A stretch of DNA of 64,000 nt, from positions 21,918,459-21,982,458 of the forward strand of contig OX388349.1 of NCBI GenBank assembly GCA_947579665.1, in the 5' to 3' direction. The DNA is from Sympetrum striolatum. Lineage: Eukaryota; Arthropoda; Insecta; Odonata; Libellulidae. Positions 1-11,315 of this stretch are shown one piece after another. Numbering within the stretch: position 1 is the stretch's first letter; the number at the start of each line of letters is the position of its first letter. A program made the translations under genes and the position numbers. The notes below the pieces were generated by a model that was given only the letters and a program-made list of their open reading frames with translations, was not told the origin of the DNA and did no database searches.

Positions 1-733
1 TTTTTCCTTCAATGGTGCCAATAAAGATTTTTGATTCTGCAGCAGTCATGGTAACACAAGTTAAACCTACGTCAAGTACTACAGATAAAAGCATTGATCC
101 AGAGGCGAGATCATATAATTTTGAAGTGCCATCCAAGGATGCTGTAACTAATCTAGCTCTCATACCACCTTTGCCGATATAAATATCTGTTACGGCGAGG
201 GAATGGTCTGAAAATGTATATCGAGGTTCTGCTGAATCAGAAATGGAACGAAAGATATCCTGGGTCATAGACACTACTTTGCAAAGGGGCCAAATGATAA
301 CTGATCCATCTTCTGATGCAGAAGCAAAGTGAGACGCATCATCAGTGAATCTTACACATGTAATTCTTTGGAAATGCCTTGGTATCACTGCCATTAATCT
401 TCCAGTGGCAACTTGCCACACATGAAGTTTTTCTTCAATACCACATACACAGTAAGAACCGTCTGGACTAACAACCAGAGCTCCAACTTTACCAGGGCAT
501 ACCATGCGAATTTGAATTTGCTCTTGCCTATTTAATGCCCATACGTGTAGTAGAGGTTTGACAGCATCTCCAGAAATTATAAAGTCACGCCCGATGAAGG
601 ATAAACAATGAGAATTCGATACACCACCCTTATAAGTCATTAGAGAGGTGCCTACGTAAGGATCCCATACACAAGCATTCCACAATTGCCCCGAAGAATC
701 ACTAGTGATAGCCACTTCTCTTAAGTCTGACAT
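1..733 (-). CDS. WDR18: WDR18 homologue, N-terminal part (runs off left edge)
   Basis: An uninterrupted minus-strand frame starts with ATG at 733 and stays open to the window edge, giving 244 codons; the C-terminus is outside. The protein begins MSDLREVAITSDSSGQLWNA and follows vertebrate WDR18 closely, including the stretches equivalent to CPGKVGALVVSPDGSYCVCG, ITCVRFTDDASHFASASEDG and SVVLDVGLTCVTM. WD40 blades are recognisable, with blade-like segments near residues 80-110, 125-150 and 190-220. In its family WDR18 (yeast Ipi3) is the beta-propeller subunit of the PELP1-TEX10-WDR18 (Rix1) complex, which acts in the nucleolus on pre-60S particles. There is no intron in the visible coding part. 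Upstream, a good donor at 939 and acceptor at 824 suggest one 5'UTR intron. It is head to head with MCTS1. Confidence 0.93.
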   Translation of the reverse strand, partial: MSDLREVAITSDSSGQLWNACVWDPYVGTSLMTYKGGVSNSHCLSFIGRDFIISGDAVKPLLHVWALNRQEQIQIRMVCPGKVGALVVSPDGSYCVCGIEEKLHVWQVATGRLMAVIPRHFQRITCVRFTDDASHFASASEDGSVIIWPLCKVVSMTQDIFRSISDSAEPRYTFSDHSLAVTDIYIGKGGMRARLVTASLDGTSKLYDLASGSMLLSVVLDVGLTCVTMTAAESKIFIGTIEGK

Positions 734-822
734 GTTGACTCACTTTAAATGTAGAACAGCACTAAATTGTTCTGCGACTAAATTACTCCATCAACTGCCA
801 AAGATATTTCAAGATGAATGAT

Positions 823-1155
823 CCTGCAAATTTAGAGAAAATACATCTTAAACTTGTAAGAGCAAGAATCGTGAACTTCAAGCACAGTTTTAAGTCAAGC
901 ACTGATAGGATTCATTCGCCTTAATTAATAAACACTCACATTCATTACATATGTAATACAATATCCAAGCTGATAATTTTTCTCCAGGGACCATGCTTCA
1001 GAAATAGTCGAGCTTCCGACTATCGATAGGAAGTGGCAAAGAATCGGATGAATGGAGTTTTCGATATCGTGCTGAAATTGTTTTTGTTCGATATAAGGAG
1101 ATTGATCTTGGTCAGGGAATGTTTGAATTGCTGCATTTAAAATTTTTATAATCAT
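823..1155 (-). other. Spliced leader exon of WDR18 with upstream short ORF
   Basis: On the minus strand an ATG at 1155 opens a 76-codon frame. A strong donor (GTGAGT, exon end 940) precedes its stop. It pairs with a strong acceptor (TTTGCAG, exon start 823) after a pyrimidine-rich run, giving a 115 bp intron. When spliced, the short frame reads on for DHSS and stops, about 75 bases before the WDR18 ATG. The product would be about 76 residues beginning MIIKILNAAIQTFPDQDQSP. I do not recognise the protein. It could be a regulatory uORF, a small independent protein in a bicistronic message, or chance. A 9-codon uORF also begins at about 1190. Confidence 0.35.
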
Positions 1156-1290
1156 TAATTACAGAATCATTTCTATTTTATCGCTCATGTTTTACGATCG
1201 GTTAATTCCAATTATTAAAGAGTAGTTGAGGTTTGACCGACGAAGTTTTGTTTTTTCCAGATTTACCAAGCACTACCTTAAGTATTCGGC
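1156..1290. promoter_or_regulatory. Bidirectional promoter of WDR18 and MCTS1
   Basis: The two genes diverge, with coding starts 558 bp apart (733 minus, 1291 plus). The putative WDR18 leader exon occupies up to about 1155 or beyond, so start sites for both genes must fall in roughly this interval. I see no convincing TATA box. The call rests on gene arrangement alone. Confidence 0.5.
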
Positions 1291-4200
1291 ATGTTCAAAA
1301 GGTTAGTACATTGAGTTTTTTTCGAATATAATTAATCAATTTACAGTATTAAGTTTTATTCTGAGATATTATAGCGAAATTTTCATTATATGAAGTCCTT
1401 TAAAACACTTGTATCTTTTCATGAATTTACTGTTATTCTTCCGTCTAATTATTTGCATATCGTTCATTTTCTTTCACTCTTAGATCCCTTTCTGACCAAC
1501 CTTATGTCCCCAAAGTTATTTTAGCCATTCATTTCACATCCATCTCCCTGCATTTCTCCAACTCTTCGGAACATGCTTCTTTCATACAGGTCACTCTATG
1601 TTTCATTTTATTTATCTTTCTTTAAGATTTGATGAGAAAGAAAGCATATCCGGAGTTCAACAACTCAAATCGTCAGTTCAAAAAGGCATACGAACCAAGC
1701 TACAGGAGCAGTTTCCACACCTTGATGGGTACTTAGACTCTATACTTCCAAAGAAGGATACCTTTAGGATTGTGAAATGGTGAGTTTGTTTTCCTGCATA
1801 TTGATTTGATATGTTTGTAGTATAGTAATGGTCGAAGGTTTTATGCACATCCTTTTGACTCTTTTGTTGCAAAAAAAAGGTTTTGATTTTATATGTTTTT
1901 AGGGGAGGAACTCGGGCTAATATGAACTTACTCGTGTACCACGGTTCTAAATAGCTAAAATTTTGCGCCAGTATTTTCCATGCTTCTAAATTTTGGAACC
2001 TATTATGTTTAACCAGTAATAATTACTTTAAATAAGAAGGAATTTAACGGATTTCATTTTTATTTGTTATTAAGCTTTGGAAAAGACATCAGACATTGTT
2101 GACGCTATAACTGTCAGATATTGACTGCTAGTGGGAGTTAAATATTTAAGATTGGTAATTTTACTGCTAGTTCCTCCAATTTAAATTTAGGGTTTAAGCT
2201 GTAGGAGCGTTTAAGACCTCTAATTCACCAATAACCAATTTCCAATTTCTTTCAATTGAAAGTGAACACTGCTCCAAAGGCCAGCTGATTAACTGTATCA
2301 GCCTGTGCTAGTTTTTGCTTATGCCTTTAAGGTAAAACGTTATGCAGCGGCAGTATAAGGGTTGACTAAGATACATTTTTTATTCTGTACAATGAAGTTA
2401 ATAATTTATGCTCATAGTAATTTGACTAATAAATATTATTTTATAAGTCATGTTTTTTTTTATTTTTAGCCATGATCACATAGAAATAATAGTCAATGGT
2501 GCTGGAGAATTGCTGTTCTTTCGCCAGAGAGAAGGCCCATGGATACCTACATTACGGTTATTGCACAAATGTAAGCGTGGTGCAATTCTGGCTCATTGAT
2601 GTTCGAATTATGTTTGCATTTTTTCTCATACTAAATTTATCAATATTCTTTCTTTATAGACCCATTCTTTCTGCCTTGGGAACAGGTTGATAAAGGGGCT
2701 ATAAGATTTGTATTAAGTGGAGCTAATATAATGTGCCCTGGGTTAACTTCTCCTGGTGCAAAGATGACGCCAGTTGAAAAAGGGACTGTGGTCGTATCCT
2801 TTTCATTATTTATTATACAGCTGTTACTACTATTTTTCTGAATCCATATTGTCCTAAGCATGGTATGTTAGATGATTGACTTATAAGATTAGGTGATATA
2901 CATCTCAAAACTTAATAGATACTCAAATACATGGGTGATAGATTCTAGATATCAAGAAGTTTATGCTCCATATATTCTAGTTTTATTAATAAACTCACAG
3001 CAGTTTAAAACATATTTATAGAAATAATTTTTTTATTAGAATTATAACTTACATATAAACATGTTCATAATATTAGTAACTACAATTCTGACATTGGTGA
3101 TCCCTAAAATTAAGTCCTTAGGCAGTTCTAGGGCTCCCAACCAGTGGTTCGCGGGAACGTTTCAGTTGGTATGCATGGGTGAAAAAGTTGAAAATTAACT
3201 ACCTATATTTATTGCTGTTTTGATAAAGGGTTGAAGAAACCTAAATACAAGTTTAATTAATTAAAATAAAACAAGCCATTGGGCACTTTTCCGGCCGTAA
3301 ATATATAATCCTAAGAAAGTATAGGACTGTTGGTACGACAATATTTCTCAACATTTCAAGGTATGCAATTTCTAAAAGGTTGGGGACCCCTGTTTTAAGG
3401 AATGCCTAATTGATAAACAGGAGTTTCTAAAGGAAAGCCTCAGCAAATTGTTGATCCACTATCCTTTCTGAGAGCTTTGTTCTTTGTAGTTGAAAGATGT
3501 GTTCATCAAAACTTTATAAACATACAGAAGAAACAGACGTTAAAGTTTTTCAAACAGCAATTTTTTATGAAAGAACCCATCTTGCTTTTGATGTGTAGTT
3601 GTCATCAGCTGGTAATGATGACAGTAAGTACTTATTGAAATCTGTCGTTTGTTTTCATTGAAAAATTGTTATGGCAGAAAGGTCTTTTCTCAATTATTTC
3701 TGATGGATTTCCACAATACATTGCCTCTTGTCATGAATTTAATCCATCAATTTTCCACGAAAACATTATTTTTGGCATAAGAAGATCAACTTATGTTTTT
3801 CATTTTAACATAACTGAATTTTCAAACCTGTTCAGATTATTTATTGTTAGATACTTGCAACAACTACACTAAATCGTAGCTGGTATATAAGAAACTATCA
3901 CATAGATAGTTAGGCCTTAATTCTGGGGACCATTTGAATTTCCTTCATATTATTGATTCCATGAATCTATAAGATCTTTCAAGAAATATAATTGCTCCTT
4001 TTTGAAGCAATTCTACTCCGGTATAAGTTTCAATAACCTTTCCATATTTTATCAATAACATCATCATAACTTTTTGGTAGTGTTATGTCAATACTTATAT
4101 ATTTTTATTGTTTAACTCTGGAAAGACTAAGGCTATGGATTATATTGTGGAAATTCATTCCAATTGTTACCTAGGTATTGTTTATGACCTGTTAATGACT

Positions 4201-6096
4201 ATGCGAGCTGAAAGATGTTTTCTTAATCAAGTTCTGTAGGCAAATATGTTCTTACTCCTATTGGGAGAATTTTCTTTTAGTTGTCTTCTCTATTTTTTAA
4301 CATTGAGATGGTTTTCTTTCTGACATAACACCCTTTTGCACTAGCCTCTTCATTGATAACAACCATATTTAACTTAAGATATTGTAAGATGTTGTATGGA
4401 TACCTCTTTTTATGAGAAAATTATGCAAAAAGTCTTTCAGATGTCAGTTAAAGAAGCTAATGTTTTTTCTTAGACTTAGCTTTTTGTAAAACATTAATAA
4501 GGAATTACTTATTGAATTAGTAATTCATAAGCATGTTGAAGCAGCTAGTATTCTGTTTGCAAAGTTCTACTATTCTTTCATTATGATGCTCTTTAAAATT
4601 TATTATTCTAAACTTAAGTAACCTAAGTTATATATTGAAGTTGACGATTACCTCCTCTTTTATTACTGACCATATTTCCTTAACTGACTCAATAGGCTGT
4701 CATGGCTGAAGGCAAACAGAATGCATTAGCTGTTGGTGTTACTGCATTGTCTACTACTGAAATGTAAGTATGGGACAAAGAAGTTTTTTATGCATCAGGA
4801 AGTCAACTTGGACTGCTTTAACTAGCTGTACCCGTTCACACGTTGCTGTGTTTGAACAAAAAAAAATATAATGTTGAAAATAGATGACATTTGTAATCAA
4901 AGTCGGTAACGTCATCAATTCACCTAGTTGTGCAGTACATACAATCTCTTGAATTTATCAAAATATCATTTTCATTAAATATCAAAAACCGTTTACTCCA
5001 CAATAATATACGTAAATATTTACGTTGCTAAAAACAAACATTTTAATACTGGAATAAATTCTCAATGTGTTCTTATGAGAAAATTCAACTATCGCATTCG
5101 TCGTAACTGAGAAATAGTTTGTTTATAGCCTCAAAATTCATCAAAATTATCATCTAATTATTCAAAGTCTCGTAATTTCTGATCGTAAACTATATTTCAT
5201 GACCAAAATAAGAAACTTTATTCAATTTCTCTTCTTTTGGTGCTACTTTTAAATCCATATGTTGGTTATTTCTAATTTAATTTTGCAAAAGAAAGGAAGC
5301 ATGCAAGTGATAAAATCGAGTTTTAAATGTATTTCTTATGGGAACAGTTTTTCCCTTCTGGAGTCGAACTGAGTACTCCGATTTAAAATAAAATTTTCAA
5401 AAACCTTCCCAGGGATATACCTAATAATTTCCCAAATTTTCACGACGATTGGATGTATGGTTTTTGAATCTATCGAGTACAGACAGACAGACACACATTC
5501 ATTTTTATATATATAGATTTTATGTGATCGTCATGATGATTCACAAGTGTAAATTTTTAATTTGACTTGCTGTATAATTTCATCAGATTTTCTTTAAGGA
5601 AGGCATAATGGAAGTCATTGTCAAGATTTCAAACGTTCCTTATTCAATCATGTATATGGTTCAGTCATCGGCTCATGGAACATAGCAAAATCTGGGAAAA
5701 CTGCCTCCTATAAATACCCAATAAGTATTTATTCTATCCCTCAAAGTGGTAACTTGGCTATTGAAATGGATACGAGGAACTTCTCAGAAAGACTGTTTTC
5801 TCTGGTCTTGCTGCGTTCCATGAACTGGTCACTGCTTAGCCTCTGAACTGCCTGAATAAATACTCATAAGTATTAAATTACCATTTGAATGTTTTGACGC
5901 ATTAACTATAGTTTTTTTGTTCAACTGAAGTATTATATACATGTATAATAACTTCTTGTTTGAGCTTTGAACATTTCATCTTATTTGCTCATTGGTTTAT
6001 TTTTTATATTTCAGTGCTTCTGTAAATAAGGGAGTTGGAATTGAAAACTGTCATTATTTAAATGATGGTCTGTGGCAGATGAAGCCAGTGAAGTGA
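1291..6096 (+). CDS. MCTS1: MCTS1 translation factor, complete, six exons
   Basis: Coding exons are 1291-1301, 1627-1779, 2470-2570, 2660-2793, 4696-4763 and 6015-6096, all with GT-AG introns and consistent phases. They total 549 nt, or 182 residues, against 181 in human. The protein starts [20 protein letters not shown] and ends GLWQMKPVK. The near-invariant stretches [33 protein letters not shown] and [15 protein letters not shown] are present. The N-terminal MCT1-specific domain spans about residues 1-90 and the PUA domain about 92-170. In the family, MCTS1 pairs with DENR on the 40S subunit to recycle tRNA and mRNA after termination and to allow reinitiation after uORFs. Intron 4 (2794-4695) is unique-looking AT-rich DNA; intron 5 (4764-6014) carries a retroelement tail. 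A polyadenylation signal follows at 6206. Confidence 0.97.
4820..5520 (+). mobile_element. Degenerate non-LTR (RTE/SINE-like) element remnant in MCTS1 intron 5
   Basis: The stretch starts with an 'agctgtacccgttcacac' type motif near 4824. It ends in 'acagacagacagacacacattc' followed by a short TATATA tail at 5505-5516. These two ends are familiar from non-autonomous RTE-like retroelements common in arthropod genomes. No coding frame survives. The 3' end also contains the 'tttcccaaattttcacgacgattgg' type segment (about 5426-5450) seen in such tails. Family assignment is from memory of these motifs. Confidence 0.5.
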
Positions 6097-6205
6097 AAAC
6101 CTTATTCATGTACATAAGCTAATTGCCGAGTGAAATTTTTAAATGAAGGAAAATATTCCAGCTGGTGTTTCTGATTTGCTAATTATTTCCATGTCATAAC
6201 TCAAA

Positions 6206-6211
6206 AATAAA
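6206..6211 (+). terminator. MCTS1 polyadenylation signal AATAAA
   Basis: A canonical AATAAA lies 110 bases after the MCTS1 stop codon. It is the first such hexamer downstream on the plus strand and gives a short 3'UTR. Confidence 0.65.
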
Positions 6212-6215
6212 TCTT

Positions 6216-9200
6216 TTAAAAGTTGAATTTTATTCTTTGGACCACTATCTACCATTAAGATTGCTTTCAGAAAAATAAGAATTTATCTTATTACTGTTGG
6301 ATTCTTAGTGGTATTATGAATTATGATGTACCCATAACTCTAGTCAAGAGGGTTCAATGGATGCTTATCATCCAGGCCCCCGTTAAAAATCTAAAATTCC
6401 TGTTTCTGCAGCAGAAAAATTATAAACCTTTACATATCTCATGGACATAAGAATGAGCTCATGTAGAAATTTAGCACTAATGGCCATTAAGAGTATCTAT
6501 CATACCTTACAGTAGTATACTCTCCTACTTCTTTGAAATTTATGATCAGGTGCTTCATGAAACATTTATTAGGTACCATTTTTTACTTTCATACACTTAA
6601 TCAGTAATTAGATTAGAGATTTAAATCTACAACAGTGGAGATTGGCACTCAGATCCTTCACCAGAATTCAAGAACTACAAGGACTGTATTAACAACGTTT
6701 TAAACCTTAATTCATTACAGCTGTGTTCTAAATTTTCTTTTTTACTTGATCAGTAGTTTAAGATTAAGTAAGACTCTTTAAAATTTGCAACCAATAACTT
6801 TGAAGATATAATTTTATCTTTTCAATAGATAGCATTTTACCTTTGCACAAAATAAATGAAATTGCAAGTCTGAAATGAGAGTTAATAGAGCAAATATTTT
6901 TGGTATACACCAATTTATACATGTATCGCCAAAGGAATGAGGGTTTCTTAAATAAAAGAGAGAAATTAGAAACATAAATTCAAATGTATTTGATTTAAAA
7001 AATACACATCAATAGTTTCATAGATGTAGATCTTCAACTTGCACGGTCAATTCCTCGAAGCACAGATGCCATTTTCTTGTCACTAGTCGATCATCACAAT
7101 TACTATCGCAATAATTCAACCCCAAAGAATGCATTTAATACCCATGAGTGTCAATGTCTTCCAGGTTCCATCAGCAATACCACGCAGGTGTTCCACTGTC
7201 ATCGTTATTGCCTTATCCTCAGAAATTGAATTAGATTCCCCAATCATGATTAGTTAAATGTCACACTGATATGTCCTCATTACTGCAATCACTTACATCC
7301 AAATCATTCCTTGAACCAGGATTAGATCAGTTTAAGAAAAACTAAATCAAAAATTTCACTTACATCCATGATCCAATGAACTATAGATAAATAAAACTAG
7401 CTAACTTACGCCTCAGTAAACGAGATATCATAGAGTTATCTAAGAGATAACCATCCTGTAAGTAAAACAATTATACCTCATTGTATATTGATTATAAACG
7501 ATTTTTAATAGAAATGTGCCAATTTATTATATAAACTTTTCTCACACGAAAATAATTTAAACATGAAAATTTTAAACAATAATTTTGCTACTCATTGCCA
7601 TGATTTTTCTGCCTCTTGCCAATTTGATCACTGTAATTTTTTAAATGATACTTAAACAAAAAATGTAAATACCAACTACAAAGCTTGGTAATTCATTAAG
7701 AACAAATAATCTGCATTTCAAATAATAAAAAAATCTTGTATCCCTGCATATAATCAGACTCCAGCTATCACAATCTCATTTTACTGTTCAAAGAGTTTTT
7801 TTTAAGTGTCCTGGTTTCATAAGCTTCTTGAATTTTGCCATGAAAAGTAAGCACTTCTGCCAGGTAGTGCATGTAAAAAGATTGTTTCCTTTTGCCACTA
7901 TTATACTTCAGTTGGGTGAAGGTAAAGAAGATAGTAAGCAAACCTTTGAACCATTAAGAGACAAACTTATCCTACACCAACAGTTTGCCTCTTTAAGGTA
8001 ATACAGGTTCCGTAGTCCAGTCTAACAAGTGGGGCATAGATAAAACTACTACAATAATAGAAGATAGTACATCAGGAAAATCAACTGCGTTCAATGAATC
8101 AATAAAACAAGGATTTACTGAGTTTTGATGAAAGCCAACAAAGCATGAGATAGTGAAAAAATTTTAACATGAAGCCAATTGTTAGGATGTTATTCTACAT
8201 CCAATGGTTGGCGATGCTTCTTGCATAAAGACTTAAAGAAGCTGTACAAAGGTGGTACACTGGTAGTGATTTTGGAACATACCTATCATCTGTGAGGGTG
8301 ACAGGTGATCCTTCCTTTTATTTCGAGTCAAAGTTTCCTCTGTTTATTGGGGAATAATTCCTGGCAATAAAACAGCCTCTCTTGGAAAGAGGACTGAAAC
8401 GCCAACATATTAACCTGCAAAACATGCCCATAATGCTGTCTATTACCTCCAGATATAATGATTAACCATCTTGACTTATCCAATCAACATCAATTATTGC
8501 AATCAAGCAACATTTATCTAATATAAGATACATAAGCCAAAGAGTGACAATTCCAGTGATGTCCCTTTTCAACCAAAATGAAACAAAACAGCAATGATGA
8601 TTTCAAACCCCTTTGATTCCCAAATATTTTCAAGGATATTTTGGGGGAAATACATTTTGTTCCCAGCGATACAATTATGTTTATATATAAAGTTTATGAA
8701 CTGAAGAAGACTATTGAGAACACTTTTACCTAGGAGTAGCTATTAAAGAAGAAAATGCACCAAAACAAACATTCCCAATCAATGTTTTAGTTTAATTATA
8801 ACCTTCATTAGTAAGAAAAAGTGTAAACAAAAAATGGTGAAACATAGATTACAATCACTGTGAGTGCTCTTTGAAAATAATTATACATTTTCGTATCTAC
8901 AGAGCGAGGTTTAAAATCAGGTGAAATATTTGATGCAGCAGAAATAAACAGCAAACTTCACAATAAACTACTAAGATGAATGTTTTGGAATGATGAAACT
9001 AGAGATGGACTTAAACATGAATGTACAGTGGAAAAAATCCCAACCTGATATTTTAATTTGAGGAATGTATTAGATTTTAGCTACTCCTAGGGGATAATTA
9101 TAAATAAGTGTAAGATGACACAGTCATCAAAACGACACACATTATGAAAACTGTAATGAGTGAACTTCTACCAATGAGAATGAGCCAATTAAACTTATTC

Positions 9201-11128
9201 ATGCTACTTCCAAAATTTTCAGTAAAATATAGCATGCAGATGTGTTAGAAATTAGGGAAATTTCACTAAGTATAGATACAGAACCAGAAGTAGCATATAA
9301 GACAGAAAACAGAGATTAGATACAGCCAAATACCATTTATCTGCAATTTACAAAGGCAAATTTAAAAACTGGACAGAGGGTACTTACAATCACTTCAGTA
9401 ATTTGCCAAACAGGAGTTGGAATGGAATAAATCTTTTAAAAACATACAAAATATAGGATTTTTTTTAATCTGCAAAAAAGCAACCTATGAATAAAGTGAT
9501 ATTGATTAAGTAAGATGTGAGAAGTAATTAAGTTATTTATAAAACAAAAATCATGACTTGATTATAATGATTAATAAATGAATAAGTACACAATTGGATG
9601 AAACTCGAGATATAACTAGATGATGTAATACCGATTCTGTTAACAAACAACAAAGATGTTGGGGTTCAAATTAAAGAGTTCTTCACGAATGAAATCCTCA
9701 AAATATAATCCGACATTTCTTCTAAATCCTGAAAACAAAACTTAAAAACCTTATACAGAAAATAGCAGTGTTAGAAGGTTTTGCTTGATGAGAAAAAGTA
9801 ATTACAGAGACTAATTAGCAATTGATTATAAGCAGTGAATATTCATCATGGAAAATAAAACAGATATTCAATCATTCCTAGGATTTGAATACAAGTAGAC
9901 TTCTTCATCTAAATTTATCGCTAATTAACATAACCTTAGATATGATAACTAATGAAAACTAGATTTGCAAAACACCACATAGAGCCGATGGATAACTACA
10001 AAGCATGAAATACAGGGAACGATTATATTTTAGGATCATCAAAATTAGAACGGTCATTAAAGTAATTACTGACTGGTTGAACAAAAATTACAATATCCAT
10101 TTTCTTCTTCATTCTAGGCCAACACATGCTCAACATATTGTACTTTTCTACACAAACAAGAACAGTAGTAAAAAAGAAGTAAATTAAATGAAAATATTTT
10201 TAGCGAAAATGAATTGTTTTATTTAAGTGTTTAATTTAAGTTTTAACAACGCTTTCAGAATGAAGTAAAAACTTGAAAAAGATTACGTAGAGCGAAATTA
10301 AATGATAAATTATAACTTATTCTTGCAGTAATTGTGGTAGTGAGTTTCAATATAGTCCCTTCCAAACTATTCAAAGAAGCCATTAATCATTCATATGTTC
10401 TCTTGCAGTATACAGATGCATAAATGAGAAGGGATAGCTTCATAACTGAAATAGAATGCATTACAAAATATTGAAAAAGCTCTACTACGACCTTTAGTTT
10501 GGGAGAGACTATATTTTGATAATTTGCTACTCATACCAATGGCAGATGGTTGTAAGGAACAGAAAAACTGGCCATTTCATGTCTTGATCATGTCACAGGC
10601 ATTCAAAGAGATCGTGCCTTAGAAAAAGTGCAATTGCAGATAAATAGTATTGGACTGCTTCTACAAGTAATCTAAAAAAAATAACTAAAGAAGAGTAAGA
10701 GTATATGAGTGTTACTTTACCTGAGAATTAAATGGCATCTTGCAGCAGCAACTCTCCTCAACCTGCACACAGTAACATCTGCAAAAATAAATTCTGAACA
10801 CATATGAAATATCACAGTTTCAAGAAAAATTCTTGAAGAACAGGGAGATAACCATATTTACATTTAACTTAAATAGTTTCATCAAATTCTCACTCACTAT
10901 TTAAATATTCATGTTGAGGAAGCAAATGAAAAATGTTCAAACTATCATTGCAAGGATGACAACAGCATTAATACATAATTTTAATAAATTCACTAGTTAA
11001 ATTAGCTTTCAAATGCTTCAACAAAGTTGGCAACAAAATAAAAATTCTATGTTCAAAAACTGTACAATGGAAGCAAAAAAGGAATGTCTTGAAAATCCCA
11101 TTCAACTATTGATCAAGATCTACAAATG
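6216..11128. other. Intergenic/3' region between MCTS1 and ZFC3H1, with candidate minus-strand exons
   Basis: There is no conserved protein frame on either strand. The minus strand holds three segments bounded by good splice sites: 10721-10778 (acceptor TTTTTGCAG, donor GTAAAG), 9388-9469 (acceptor TTTTTTGCAG, donor GTAAGT) and 8283-8415 (acceptor GTTTTGCAG, donor GTATGT). They could be alternative 3' exons or 3'UTR exons of ZFC3H1, or a separate noncoding transcript. A minus-strand AATAAA at 10218-10223 could end the ZFC3H1 3'UTR. The rest is AT-rich without recognised content. Confidence 0.4.
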
Positions 11129-11315
11129 TCACGATTTTTTAGCCGCTCCTTTTCTCCTTTGGTGTTGATAAGTACATTCTTCATCCTGGCAGACGCCTCT
11201 AAGATCATAGGGGCAGAGCATTACGTTTGGGTCCAAATTCGTACTTTCTTCAGGTTGAATATTTTGTGAATGGGAACTTATCCCTGTGGTCAATTTCTCA
11301 GAAGCTGTCCTGTTG
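11129..11315 (-). CDS. ZFC3H1: Terminal ZFC3H1 exon with zf-C3H1 domain
   Basis: This is the last coding exon, listed separately because it decides the protein's C-terminus. It starts in phase with the AG left by the exon ending at 12508 and encodes the finger ligands C, C, C and H, with the family-typical CPYDLRGVCQDEECTYQH. It ends RRKGAAKKS and then TGA at 11131-11129. The vertebrate counterpart of this segment is internal and is followed by TPR repeats, which I could not find in the next 5 kb. Confidence 0.88.
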
